Source: Macrotrachela quadricornifera
Lineage: Eukaryota > Rotifera > Eurotatoria > Philodinida > Philodinidae
NCBI GenBank assembly: GCA_022393335.1
Contig: JAJEKB010020245.1
Location: forward strand, 178,154 to 242,153
Reading direction: 5' to 3'
Length of the DNA: 64,000 nucleotides
Each line of letters opens with the position of its first letter. Positions within the stretch are counted from its first letter, which is position 1. The translations under genes and the position numbers were made by a program. The notes under the pieces are model-generated. The model ran no database searches, was not told where the DNA came from, and saw only the letters and a list, made by a program, of their open reading frames with translations. Of the stretch, positions 37,856 through 49,553 are shown piece by piece.

Positions 37856-40335
37856 CAGCTCTATTATGCTGTACTTTTTTTAGTTATCTTTCTCTGTCCT
37901 CAAACTGATAAAATAAGCCAAAAAAAGTGATATATGACTACTTATTTCAGACAAAAAATTTGTTGATATTACATGATAACATAATAATGAATTGAATTTC
38001 ATAGTATTATAAGTAAAGATAAAGGTGAGAAAATTGGTAGTCTGTAGCTATGCAGACTTCATTTGGTCACTATAGAGACAATTATATATTAATAAGTGTT
38101 ATACCAGTTCATCTCTTTTTTTTCTGCTTTTAACTCACGTTGATTATTAGGTATTCTGGAAAAACATAGAAAAAAAAGTGATATCTGTAGTAATCTAAGA
38201 AGTATTACATGGTTGAGATTTTGTTGTTATGACTGCATGTGATCTATCTTCATCACATTCAACTGAACCAAAACTTTCAGCTGTTTTATTTATAAATTCA
38301 CAAAAATAAAAACGATATTTACAGGAAATAGAATATGTTTTCAAATTGAATAAAACCATACATTTAATGGATGTTCAGTTAAAATTCACACAGATTTAAA
38401 CATTTACATTCATTACATTTTTATAAGGAGCAAAAAGTCCTTTTCAATATATGCGACTTCAATCCAATGCAAGCTTAGGAGCAAAAACTTTGAAAGCGTT
38501 GCAGAAAGTTTATTTTCAAATTAATTTATATACTCGATTAATTCACATTTTAAATTTAATCAGATCTTTATATATGTCGTAGGTACATTGATGTTTACTT
38601 TATATTTATCGATAAACTATTCGAATGAAAAATAATTTCGTTCGAAAAAAATAGTCACTCATTTTTGCGGATAACTGAGAGATTCGTTAAGTTTATATTG
38701 TGTAGTTTTGAGGAGAGAGACTTTATGAGGCTATTAAACATTGTTTTATCGAAGTATTTTACAATAAAAACTGATACATACTTTTTTCTATATCAATTGA
38801 GTCCTCATATAAAACTGGGGTTCTGTAAAATTTTTTAGAGTTCTGTATTCTAATTTAATGGAGTTACAGATGTTGAAGTTTATATTGTAAAAATTTTCCT
38901 TCTAAAATACTTTGCGGTTGTTTTTCATTGTAAATTTTTTTATAATAGGATAATTATTTATAGGAAAAACTTTGATATGATGCATCTTATAGAGATTTGC
39001 GCTTTCTGTAATATCTTAAAAACGGTTTTTTGAACAAAGTTTCCAAAACACCAAAACCAACAAGGAAACACTACTCAATGACATGAATTTATGCTTTTTT
39101 TGCCTCATATTTAGTAGATTTCGGTTAAAAAACAATGATTTGATCAAAACTAATATCATACTCTGAATTATTATAAAAAGCTGAGTCGACCCATGTGTAT
39201 TTTAAATTACAATTGAGACATTTTTTTTCATCGACAGAAGTTCTCAACTCTCCCGCATGTTTCAATCATTTGCCGGGTGAGAATAAGAAGGTTTTTTTTT
39301 CGATGCAAAAAAATGTTTTTCAACAGTATTTAAAATATATATGAGATGACTTAGTTTTTAGGGATTTGTAAAAGGCTTCTCGTTCGATCTGAGACATTCT
39401 GTTACATATGACGTCGTCCATTTTGAATACACAAAAGAAATGATGAAGATACAAGTGAACCAAAGAAACTAATTTTTTTTTATCAAGCGTTCCAGGCTTT
39501 CTTTGTGTTGCAACACCTGTAATTTCATCAAATATTACCACGGAAGCCTAAAAAGATTTATGCAACCCCGATTTTGTATGAGGAAACGATCAATATAAGA
39601 GCTATTTCCGTAAACTTTTGGCACAAAGTATAGGACATCTTGTACTTCTGAATATAATATGGAACATTGAAAACTCTTTATATATTTGGTTGTATAAAAG
39701 CCACAAAGAATTATAAAGCCATCTGGAATATTTTTGCTAGATGGAAACGTATTGTGACCCATTATTGAATTTTATCCTTATTTTTGTCATAATAAAAACA
39801 TTCTATGATTACTTTATCTTACTATTTATCCAGACAATGTTTGTTACTACCATAGAGACTTTGAGCTTTTGGTACCAGAACAAACTATCCTGTAGTTATT
39901 TTTGAATCATAACGGATATCTTACAATTCATCTTGCTTTCGTGATGAAACAATAGGAAAAAGAAAAAAACATCTCTTTAATTGAGCGGGTTACTTTTCAA
40001 ATATTATTCAAATAAATACATTTTCATTTATATATATATATATATTTACGCTTTCATCAAATAGAAATAGACCTCTTATTGTGCACATTGATTATTACTA
40101 ATATTAAGCAAATAGCCTATGTTTGCTCATGAAATAAATATTTGCAAATGGAAATAAAACGAAAACGAAAACGAAGTGCAGCATACTAGCACAAATGACC
40201 TACATTTGAAATGGCACTTATCAGTTCCTTGACACTCTTATTGAAAACTTATATAAACATAAAACAAGTCAGTTATTTCTTATTTCACTCTTTATTTAGT
40301 TAAAGAACTGTTTCTTAGAGGAGCAACGAAGAGGA
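37856..40335. other. Gene-poor stretch
   Basis: No gene could be assigned. Two adjacent minus-strand open frames (39535..39762, starting MGHNTFPSSKNIPDGFIILCG, and 39320..39541) are in different frames and could be a decayed gene. They match nothing I recognise. A (TA)n tract lies near 40030..40048. Confidence 0.45.
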
Positions 40336-40844
40336 ATGATTATGCTTATGTTATTGTCTCTGACTATTTTCGCAAGTATCTTTTTCATACTAGTGATATA
40401 CATATATTAAATTGTCTCTATCCATTTAGTATTGATCCCTATTACAGACGGATTGAATTGTATTGTGTGCACATCGGCGACTAATGTGGCTTGTGAAGAC
40501 CCTAACACACTGGACGGATCAACATTAAATAGTTTATCAATGTCAGGCTTCACTTCTTGTCTTGTAAGTGACAACTTTTATATTCTATTCAGCATCTTTG
40601 ATACTTGTTGCTCTACTAGAAAACGGCGTATTGGGCGGGTTGGGGACAGTATGCGGCCAACACTGTAATTCGAGAGGGCTCACACCTCAGCTGCACTTCT
40701 AGTACTAGTACTGGCACTGTTGCGGTACTTTACTGTTGCTCCGACAAAGATAATTGTAATGCTGCAACAATTCAATCTGCGCTAGTCTTTGTTATTGTTT
40801 CACTTACAATGACTTCTGTTTTTGCTAAGCAAATGTTTCTATGA
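40336..40844 (+). CDS. Small secreted Ly6-like (three-finger) protein
   Basis: Three exons (40336..40375, 40430..40563, 40620..40844) join in frame to 132 residues. Exon 1 encodes a hydrophobic leader (MIMLMLLSLTIFA). The mature part begins near LNCIVCTSATNVAC, and the C-terminal motif CCSDKDNCN is the diagnostic end of a Ly6/three-finger domain. A hydrophobic tail (ALVFVIVSLTMTSVFA) follows, as expected for GPI attachment. Ten Cys residues are visible in the mature region. It is the second Ly6-like gene within 3 kb of the larger one at 37001..37855, but in the opposite orientation and with different exon structure. No single open frame covers it, so it is easily missed without splicing. Confidence 0.8.
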
Positions 40845-41305
40845 TGATCAATTAAATGTGAACTCTATTTTAGTAAAAAAGCTCTTTCAATAATTCGCTC
40901 TTCCGGTTACATGGCTCTATTTGTATTTCAGAACATATTTTCTTCTCTTCCACCTTTTCAATGTGATATGAACTTCACTACAAACATAAATTTACTGAAC
41001 ATTTTTATTAAATACAATTAGATTCATTTTGAAATTTGCTAATCACATGTAATACGCTGATTAGAAATAAAGCGTATATTGGTTGTGCTACATCAAGAAC
41101 AATAAAAATAATCTTTTTTTTTTGATTTCGCTCAAAATTGATCGTACATTCCGTATTTTTCAACGAAGTTTCAATTAAGTTTTCGATTCAAACATTTTAA
41201 AAATGTGTCTTCCTGCTAAGAAGAACCGAATGCAAAAGCTTTAATTGCTGAATATCTATCAATTTTTGTATGAGTTGTACTATCAATGTTGAGCGCTACC
41301 ACATA
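40845..41305. other. Intergenic
   Basis: 3' flank of the small Ly6-like gene up to the mariner insertion. No gene seen. Confidence 0.5.
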
Positions 41306-41441
41306 CTTAGGTCGTACAAAAAGTTCCCAGATTGCTATTGGCAATTTTATAAACCAATTAATATCGAAGAGTGTTGTGCATGGATAAATAGGGGAATGTC
41401 TTATCTATAATAGTATATATAGTAAATCTCTTTAAGACTTA

Positions 41442-42256
41442 CAATGGAAGGGTTTGTATTGTTGAGCGAGTTGATTGGTCTTATTCATGTCAAATGATAG
41501 GTCTCACTGAGAAACTAGCAAATTTTAAATATGAGCTGCCCATAGCTTGCTTACAAGGAAATATTTTAATTTTAAGGTATGTGAAATTTAGGTATATAAA
41601 TGAATAAAAGGAGGTTTTATCCTCTACTATAAGGAGAAAACATAGTGTTGTTCGGACCGATTATGGAGTTTATAGAAAACCTCTTTCATACGGGTCGAAC
41701 AACACCATGTTTTATTCTTATAATAGTAGAGTGAGTTTTTCCTGTAGCTCATGGAAACGGCGTTTTCTATTAACTATAACTACCAGAAAATTTAAGTCTA
41801 TCATCATAAGGACAAAGCATGATGTTGTTCGGATCAATCTTAGGGTTATCAATAATGCTCGTTAATATGGCCGAAATAACCGTATGTTTTGTCCTTATGA
41901 TGGTAGACTTGAATTTTTTGGTAGTTAATAGAAAACACCGTTTCTATGGACTACAGGAAAAGCTCACTCTACTATTATTAGAATAAAACATGGTGTTGTT
42001 CGGCCCATATGAAAGAGGTTTCCTATAAACTCCATAATCGGCCCGAACAACACCATGTTTTCTCTTTATAGTAGAGGATAAAACCTCCTTTGATTCATTT
42101 ATATACCTGAATTTCATATACCTTAAAATTAAAATATTTCCTTGTAAGCAAGCTATGGGCAGCTCATATTTAAAATTTGCTAGTTTCTCAGTGAGACCTA
42201 TCATTTGACACGAATACGACCAATCAACTAGCTCAACAATACAAACCCTTCCATTG
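41442..42256. repeat. 815 bp palindrome inside the mariner element
   Basis: The left arm (41442..about 41848) and right arm (about 41850..42256) are inverted copies with scattered differences. Each arm contains a smaller nested inverted repeat around GTGTTGTTCGG...CCGAACAACAC, at 41633..41735 and at 41963..42075. A third related hairpin sits across the centre (41798..41911, AAGGACAAAGCATGATGTTGTTCGG). The outer portion of each arm keeps an open frame (QMIGLTEKLANFKYELP) ending at a donor-like AAG|GTATGT. This looks like a foldback element, or captured duplicated sequence, nested in the mariner. Confidence 0.85.
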
Positions 42257-42314
42257 TTAGTTACAGTATTTTTTTCGATAAACTTTAATTCGAACTTAAA
42301 AAAAAATTTCAAAA

Positions 42315-43367
42315 ATGGATAATGAATACAATCGATATTATACTAAAATTCGAACTATTTTGGGGTTAAATCCAAAGACAATTCACGAAGAACTTGCAAC
42401 AGCTTTGGGACCCAAGGCTCCATCATATCCAACAGTTGCAGAGTAGGCAAAGCGTTTCCGTGAAGGAAGAGAAGATATCAATGATGATCCTCGATCTGGT
42501 CGTCCAGTTTCCGTGCTTACAGATGAAAATATTGAATTAGTACGACAGGTTATCAACAATGATCCACATTCAATTTATGATGAAATTATAGCTGAGACAT
42601 CTCTTTCTCGTGGTACAATAGAACAAATTATCCACAATTATCTCAAGATGAGAAAAGTTACATCTCGTTGGATACCCCATCAACTGAATAATGAACAAAA
42701 GCAAGAACGAGTCCGACTTTGTCGTGAAAATTTAGCAAAATTTCGTAATGGTTCCTGGCGATTATGTGATATTATTACACGTGATGTGACGTGGATTTAC
42801 CATAGGCAGATTCATGACAAGTCAACAAACAAAACCTGGATTGGCGAAGGTGAATCACCACGTACTATCGTTCGTCGAAGCAAATTTGAACCAAAAAATT
42901 TATTTTCTATATTCTTTAAATCAAATGGTCCTGTTCTTATCCATGCTGTTAATAATGACGAGACTATAGATCACGACTATTATATAGAAAATTGTCTCAA
43001 GCCTGTTGTCAAAGAAATACGGGAACAAAGAAAGTCAAATGGTACTAAAGGTATAAAATTGCTTCACGACAATGCTTCACCTCATCGTTATTCAGATGTT
43101 ATTAATTATTTAACAGAAGAAGGTATCAATATAATGCCACATCCACCATATTCACCTGACATTGCACCGTGTGATTATTGGCTAAATGATTACATCAAAC
43201 AGAATTTAGCTGATCAACCAGATGAAAAATCATTGGCTCGTGCGATTTCCAAGCTAATAAAAAATATTCCAAAAGAAGAATTTAAAAAAACTTTTGACAA
43301 ACTATTAGAGAGGATAGAACTTTGTATAAATAATCGTGGTAACTACTTTGAACATTTAATAAAATAA
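42315..43367 (+). pseudogene. Mariner transposase with one nonsense codon
   Basis: The frame from ATG 42315 to the stop at 43367 spans 351 codons and is open except for a TAG at 42444..42446 (codon 44), where relatives have Trp (VAEW.KRFREG context). The N-terminus has the paired helix-turn-helix region (LNPKTIHEELATALG; FREGREDINDDPRSGRPVSV). The catalytic triad is visible: Asp in ITRDVTWIYH, Asp in LLHDNASPH and Asp in YSPDIAPCDYWL, with 34 residues between the last two, the mariner D34D signature. The otherwise intact frame suggests recent death of this copy, or one that can be rescued in trans. Confidence 0.92.
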
Positions 43368-43436
43368 AACTCGAACTTTCTCTTTGTCTTTATGTTTTTG
43401 TTTAATAATCTGGGAACTTTTTGTACGACCTAAGTA

Positions 43437-45687
43437 TGTTTAAACCGTTTAGACATCATCTTTTGGTGATAAATAGATCTCAATAAAATATGGAAAATCT
43501 GAAAATGATTTATACGATCTCATGTATTTTCGAAATATTGAATATTTACGATTTATATTTATAAAGAAGAGACTAAAACTAAAAATGATCGTTTGCTAGA
43601 GAATAATAGAGTATTAAAACATACTCTAGATTAAAAGTTACTGCAAACCTTACTGTTGACATTTGCACTCATTGTTCGTCAATTCATAGACCACTGAAAA
43701 TTCTTCATCATATATCTTATGCCATTTAAAAACCGCAGTAATACTTGAAATAGATATTTATCAATATGATCTAGTTTGTTGAAAAACAGAAATTTGGATC
43801 AATAATTTTATTGTTTAATCTCAATAAACGACTCTCGTTTATGTAGAAAATATGATGATGGAAACAAAGAAGAAAATGAAGTTAAAGATACAAAAAATGT
43901 ATAATTGATAATTCCAGGGCACTAGCCAACTTTCACCGATAAGATTCTTTTCTACATTCTGACTGAAGATAGTAATTTTCGTATTTCAGTCAAACAGTAT
44001 TGTTATGATAATGGATGAGAAAATTCGAAAGTTTTGTACAAACGAACTTTAAAAATCGTCGTACATCTCGATACTCTTGTATTCATATCTGTGCGAGTCT
44101 GTTACTCTGTTACCATCGCTGAGTTTCCCGTCGACAGTTCTAAGATTTCTGGCATGATAACACATGATGTAACAGAATTAAGACAAATGCATCGATTATT
44201 TTACTTGTAATACAAATAATTAATGCTTCTTGTTTAAAGATAAAAAGTTTAATGAAAATTATAGTGTAAGTTCGCGACACATTTCAATGTGAGCTGATCA
44301 AACAATTTGGTTTTTGCGAAAAAAGACTCGGCAATCTTACTTCTGATGGTGTCAAAGATAAACATTTTTTATATTTATAGACGGCTCTGTCAAGATTGTC
44401 CTGATCATTCACAATGCAACTTGGTGTAAGCAACCTACTGAAGGTACTATTTTTCAAGAGAGCATGGCGGAAAGAGCTCATCATCCAATAGTTGCTAGAT
44501 CATAATATTACAGTTTCTGCCAAGGTTACGATACCCGAAGTACTTCAGCTCGCTATTGGTAATTTACCAAGAAAATGTCATGTAACAGTCAGTTAGCAGT
44601 TTTTCAAAGTATTTTTACTTTGATGTGATATTTCCATAGCTTACCAGTTAAGCATTGTATGATCAATATAATCGAATTGGTATGAGTCACTTTACAGAAC
44701 GGTGCATGTAATAAGAATCTTAACTTCAGTCTAAGCGACATTCTATATTTAGCTTTCTAATGGATGACATTCTTAGACAGAGTAATTGTCATTAGTGCTA
44801 TCAATCAGATCCACAATATTGAAGGCATCTCAACAAGTTCAACAAATGCATTGAAAGGATAGAAGAACAAATGATGAACAAGAATGAAGAAATTGATTCC
44901 GAAGCAGAATCAATTGGTGAACCAATCCCAGGCATTGTCGTCTGTTTTCTTTTTTTCTACTTGTCATAAAACTGGTGGAATGTCAAACGTAGTACTTATC
45001 ACCAAAAAACATCCTTTGAGATTATAATTTATTTCAAGTTGATAATGCAATTACATCTAACAATGGTATAGCACAACTACCACTAATAGTGTTAGAGAGA
45101 TAGGGAATAATTTGTTTTACAGTAAAACAAGTATTGTCAATTGATTCACCGTGATCAAAAAATTCAGTAACAAGAATTAAAACAGATATTGTACACACGA
45201 TGAAATTGACAAAAACTTCCTCGAAATACTATCCATGTTATACTCATTACTTTTGAATGACTATGGGTCGATGAACTAAATCTCAACAATTTTATATGGT
45301 TCAATACATTGAATAAGCTGCTTTCGATCGGCGAAAACTTAACTCTTTGAATTCTAGCGACGCATATAACATATTCTGTAGTTGTTTGAAACATCTTTCT
45401 ATCGTTCCTTAGGTAATGTTGCTCACGTACAATTCCTTTTCCCTCCTTTCCGTTAGTGAGTATTACACATCGGTACACTATCATGCTATTTATTGTTCAA
45501 TAAGATAACACAAATTATCTCTTATCCTACAATAGTGCATTCCAACATAATTACTTTCTTCTCATTCTGTTTGTTTGTATTGCTCATACAAGATTCTCTC
45601 CGATATTTCTAGTTAATATTATGTCACCTAAAAAAATTACTAAATAGTGTCTGTCTCTAAAGCACAGCATAAATATGAGTGAATTGC
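43437..45687. other. Gene-poor stretch
   Basis: No gene recognised. Short open segments on the plus strand near 44290..44420 (NLTSDGVKDKHFLYL) and 44830..44930 (CIERIEEQMMNKNEEIDSEAES) may be decayed exons, but their frames are broken and no family is evident. Confidence 0.4.
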
Positions 45688-46187
45688 ACGTCGATAAAGT
45701 TAGCAGCAGGCGCGACTTTTTCCAGTGGACATTCGCTAATTAACTTTTGCCTAAGCAATTCATCGATGGTGTATCTTATACAATGATGCAATCAGATTTC
45801 CCATAGCCCAAAGTATGATCTAGAAAATCTCAAAATACTGTATTTCCTTAATAAATTTTGGGCAATCTATTTGAGTAAAAGCTACCATACTCATTGCGTC
45901 AATTCTGAAAATACTTGTGTCCGATGCAACTCGATGAGCTCTCTCGAATGGTACACTCAGATCTTCAATAGTTAACTCAAATTTTCGATGACTGAAAGTA
46001 TGATTTTGAGATTTTTTCTAAGACCATCTATCAGTCTAAAATCATACTTTGAACTATTGAAGATCTGAGTATATCATTGGATAAAGCTTGCGTATTTGTA
46101 TAAGACACACCGATGAATTGCTTAGGCAAAAGTTGATTGGCGAATGTTCGCTGAAAAAAGTCAAATCTGCTGCTAACTTCATCGACG
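45688..46187. repeat. Foldback element with ~90 bp outer arms
   Basis: The outer arms 45688..about 45785 and about 46100..46187 are inverted copies (shared core GCCTAAGCAATTCATCG, CATTCGC, GTTAGCAGCAG). An inner pair (CAGATCTTCAATAGTT at about 45958 and its complement at about 46055) and a central hairpin near 46015 (AAGTATGATTTTGA/AAAATCATACTTTGA) continue the palindrome. About 150 bp in the left half (45790..45940) is unpaired, probably a later insertion or a deletion on the other arm. No ORF. Confidence 0.75.
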
Positions 46188-46252
46188 TCTTGATGACTAA
46201 TCGTGATTTTTCGTTTGACAACGTGTAAATCAATGAATTTGCTTTAAAATCT

Positions 46253-46700
46253 TTTATCAATACAGGAGATTGGTTGTACAAATTTGTGTCGGTAGAGCGA
46301 GTATTAACAATGAGCAAACGTGCTCATTTGAACAGAATGATGAGTTGTCGTGTTGCAAAACAAGTGATTCTAATTGTGATTATTTTCGTTCTTGTAGCTA
46401 GAATTTATGAATCTGTTTCTGATCCTTTAAATGACGATATTGAAGAGCAACGTACATGATGTGTGGCTAATTAGTCTCCATTTTCAATTAATATTATTTC
46501 CACTTTGACAATTATTATTCTTGCTGTTCGGAAATGTTGAGTAAATCGTAATAATCTGCCGTATAAACAACATCGTGCACAGTTTCAAGAACTTAGGGTT
46601 CTACTGGTCAGACCCATTATTCGATCAATACTTGCATTACTTTGTTTGACCATTTTAAGATGTACAAAGCAGATTTTCTTGATAGAATGTTATATCAACG
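46253..46700 (+). pseudogene. 7TM receptor (rhodopsin-like) fossil
   Basis: The frame at 46253..46459 reads GDWLYKFVSVERVLTM, resembling the TM3 end of rhodopsin-like receptors (the VERVL position replaces DRY). A TM4-like hydrophobic stretch (VILIVIIFVLVARIYESVSDP) and an acidic loop (LNDDIEEQRT) follow. After a stop the similarity continues in another frame: a TM5-like SINIISTLTIIILAVRK, then PYKQHRAQFQELRVLLVRPIIRSILALLCLTIL (TM6-like). Start, TM1-2 and TM7 are missing, and there are stops and a frameshift. It lies directly downstream of the foldback element at 45688..46187. Assignment to a bdelloid-expanded receptor family is from memory. Confidence 0.6.
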
Positions 46701-47184
46701 TTCAATCATTTATTGAATTACTATATTCAAAGCAAGAAATGTTTTAGCGAACCGTGTTTCATTGCATTCTGAGAAATGTGTAAAGATTTGTTATTTGAAC
46801 GATGATTCATACTATAAGGAATAATAGAAGCAATTCACATGCTTAAAAAAAGATGAACAGGAAGTATCGTTCAGATTGAAACAGTTTCTAATTCAATTAA
46901 TGATCATGACAAAATCTGATAGGGATTCTCTATTGTAAAAAGTCTTGGACTACCCCGATATTCTAAAAATATTTTAATCGCTGATAGAATCTTATAAACC
47001 TGCTTCCTTTGATAAAATTGATTTTATAGCAATGTTTTTAATGTTTTGCGAGAGAAACTTAACGCTGAGAAGATCGCCATATGTGAATTGCTGTGTTTCT
47101 TCTCTTCTTCGGCTCTTTGAAACAGTAAGAGGCACACTCTTTATATTCACTACATATAACTTCGGTTGAGACACGGTCATCTTG
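46701..47184. other. Intergenic
   Basis: Nothing recognisable. The region should contain the promoter of the esterase gene that begins at 47185. Confidence 0.5.
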
Positions 47185-48822
47185 ATGGAATTTTATTTGC
47201 ACATCATCACGTTTCTCCTGCTGTGTCTAGGCACGACAGGTAGGCGATCTTTCAGTTGATGTCATCACACCTATGTTTATAAAAGCACACACTAAACGAT
47301 ACTGACGGACGTTAACACCAAAAAAATTTACAAGAACTCTATAAGACTGACATTCATCTGGTTAGTTGCTGATGTAGGCAGTTTTATAGTTCTTTTTTAA
47401 AAGCTGTTTTAGGAGCTTAGAAATAAACAAAAGAGACATTGATTACCTATCCATGAAGACCAAATCTCTGACTATTTTCTAGAAGTATTTTGAGATAGTG
47501 CAATTTGTGGGCTAGGAGAATGGATGCGAGAAATGAGCATTACTTTCTAAAAGCATGAAACTATAGGAATTTTCTCCATTTCAGCACAGGAAACAGTGAG
47601 TCGAGGCTCTGTTTCTGGAACGCGATACAGCAATGTACCTTATAAAACAGGAAACAATCTTTCCAACTACGAAAAAGATCGTTGCAAACTTGATATTTAC
47701 ATTCCAAGATCTGCTGGTACGGCGCCTTTTCCAGTTGTCATTTATTTTTATGGTGGAGGTTTGACCTCAGGCGATAAAAGCGAAGGGTGGGCCGACTGGA
47801 GCAATAATTTTGGATTCAAATTCTTGGAAGCTGGCATTTCTATGGTCATGGTAAACTATCGATTGAGTGGACAACAAGGAACAAAATGGCCAGCATACAT
47901 TCAAGATGCTGCAGCATCTGTCGCTTGGGTATCCAATAATATCGTTCGATATGGGGGTAATCCCAACAATATTTTTGTCATGGGTTTCTCTGCAGGTGCT
48001 TATCTAACTCATATGCTAAGCATTGATTCTAAATGGTATACAGCTATTGGTTTTGATCGCAATCGAATCAAAGGATATGTGGCCATCAGCGGCCAGACTC
48101 GAGCACACGGAACAGTCGCTGGAGATCTTAGTCTTCAGCAGAACGAGCTAATAACTCGCCGTCCTGATGCAATGCCTCTTGGTCACGTTAAGAAAACGAA
48201 AAAACCGATCCATATTTTTGTTGGTGAGTATGAAGGTCAAACCATCACAGATAATTATGAATACTATAACCGACTGATCAGTGCTGGCAGTACCAATCTT
48301 TTTATTTATACGAATCCTAAGAAAGATCACGGAGGTATGCGAGATGGTTTAGGTGATACTAATAGTCCAACACGCACGAAAATCTTGGATTTTATTCGAA
48401 CCTATTCCGGCACTGTGACTTTGGCGCCCAATATTGCCTATCGAAGACCAGTAACGGTTTCATCAAGTGAAAATACAGTTAATACAGGAGACAAAGCAGT
48501 CGATGCTAATGGAAATACACGCTGGTCAAGTGCTTATAGTGATACTCAGTGGATCTATGTGGATCTTGGGGCAACATATAATGTGAATCGAGTGAGAATC
48601 GCCTGGGAAGCTGCTTATGCAAAGAACTACTTTTTGGAATCTTCTACTGACGCAAAAACATGGACAAATATGCGAACAGTGACCAATAATGCAGCCCTTG
48701 TCAATGAGCATACAGGCTTAAATAGGAATGCACGTTATATTCGTATTTACGCCACACAAAGAGCGACCGTTTATGGGTACTCAATCTTCGAATTTGAAAT
48801 ATATGGAACTTTAACAAGCTGA
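47185..48822 (+). CDS. Secreted alpha/beta-hydrolase (esterase) with F5/8-type C (discoidin) domain
   Basis: Two exons (47185..47239 and 47585..48822) give 430 residues. Exon 1 encodes only a signal peptide (MEFYLHIITFLLLCLGTT). A 345 bp intron follows, and exon 2 carries all enzyme sequence, so the mature part starts near AQETVSRG. The hydrolase core has YFYGGGL (oxyanion loop, a variant of HGGG), the nucleophile elbow GFSAGA with Ser about 154, and DHGG with the likely catalytic His about 267. From about residue 290 a discoidin/CBM32-like domain follows (RRPVTVSSSE, AVDANGNTRWSS, WIYVDLGATYNVNRVRI, ARYIRIYA, EFEIYG). This hydrolase + CBM32 layout is common in bacteria (for example Planctomycetes and Bacteroidetes), so transfer plus acquisition of a eukaryotic leader exon is likely. 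Substrate unknown; a polysaccharide or plant/algal ester is plausible. Confidence 0.88.
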
Positions 48823-49553
48823 ATTATTCATCCGAACATATAAATGTTGTTGTTTCTAGTGTTTTTCTGTCAAAATATACAGGAACGTTCAACATAAAGT
48901 GTGCGTCTAAAACTTTTTATGATTAATTAGCTAAAGGGATTATTTTACCACAAATTATGACAGAATATCGATAGTAGAGATATGATATGTTCTTAGAAAA
49001 CATCGAAACGGGTAGTGTAAAACTTTCAAGATGAACACTTCTCTTGAATGAGCCTCTACCTTCCTCTTTGATGCAAACAGAAAGACTGGCTGAAATAAGG
49101 TATTGCTCATTCTCAAATGACAAAGATTGCATTCCTCAAAGGAAAATAATCAATTTGATACTTAGTGTGAATAAATTGTGAAATGTGATTTCAATGCAAA
49201 AGACGGACGAATTAATAGAAACTGCACAAACACTATCAGCTTATTCAACGACATCAGGATCCATTTCAAGGCTTTTGTCTCCAATCCTTTACGATAAAAT
49301 CCAGTTCGATCAAACAATTCTATACTAACAAAAGTTAGAAAGAATAGTTTCAACACGAGCTGTTATTTGAAACTATCAGCATCTAACTGAAAACTGTTGT
49401 CGTCGACAATGTAGGACAATGAGTGCGAGGTCAATACTTCCAATAGTTCTTACCTTCAGCTGGGCAATGAACTTTACTGCTCAGTTTGGGTTTCACGAGC
49501 ACTGTATATAAACACAATATAATACATGTCGTACTTACAGTTTTCCAAAACAT
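48823..49553. other. Intergenic
   Basis: No supported gene. Minus-strand open frames at 48923..49132 and 49162..49356 are short and lack splice or family support. Confidence 0.5.

Larger units (their letters stand above)
41306..43436 (+). mobile_element. Mariner element with TA duplication and internal palindrome
   Basis: Near-perfect TIRs of about 28 bp (beginning CTTAGGTCGTACAAAAAG) run inward from 41308 and from 43434. The flanking TA dinucleotides at 41306..41307 and 43435..43436 are the mariner target duplication. Identity extends three bases outside each TA (ACA/TGT), probably by chance or as a longer palindromic target. The element is 2127 bp instead of the usual about 1.3 kb, because an 815 bp palindrome lies between the 5' TIR and the transposase. 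Confidence 0.93.

Noticed and set aside
39320..39762. Two minus-strand frames as a transposase or receptor gene
   Set aside because: No catalytic or family motif could be recognised; left as an unassigned possible decayed gene.
48148..48711. Short minus-strand frames within the esterase
   Set aside because: Antisense shadows of the conserved hydrolase/discoidin exon.
47185..48822. Bacterial contamination as an explanation of the esterase
   Set aside because: A frame-consistent GT-AG intron links it to a eukaryotic-type leader exon, and flanks are continuous AT-rich host sequence.
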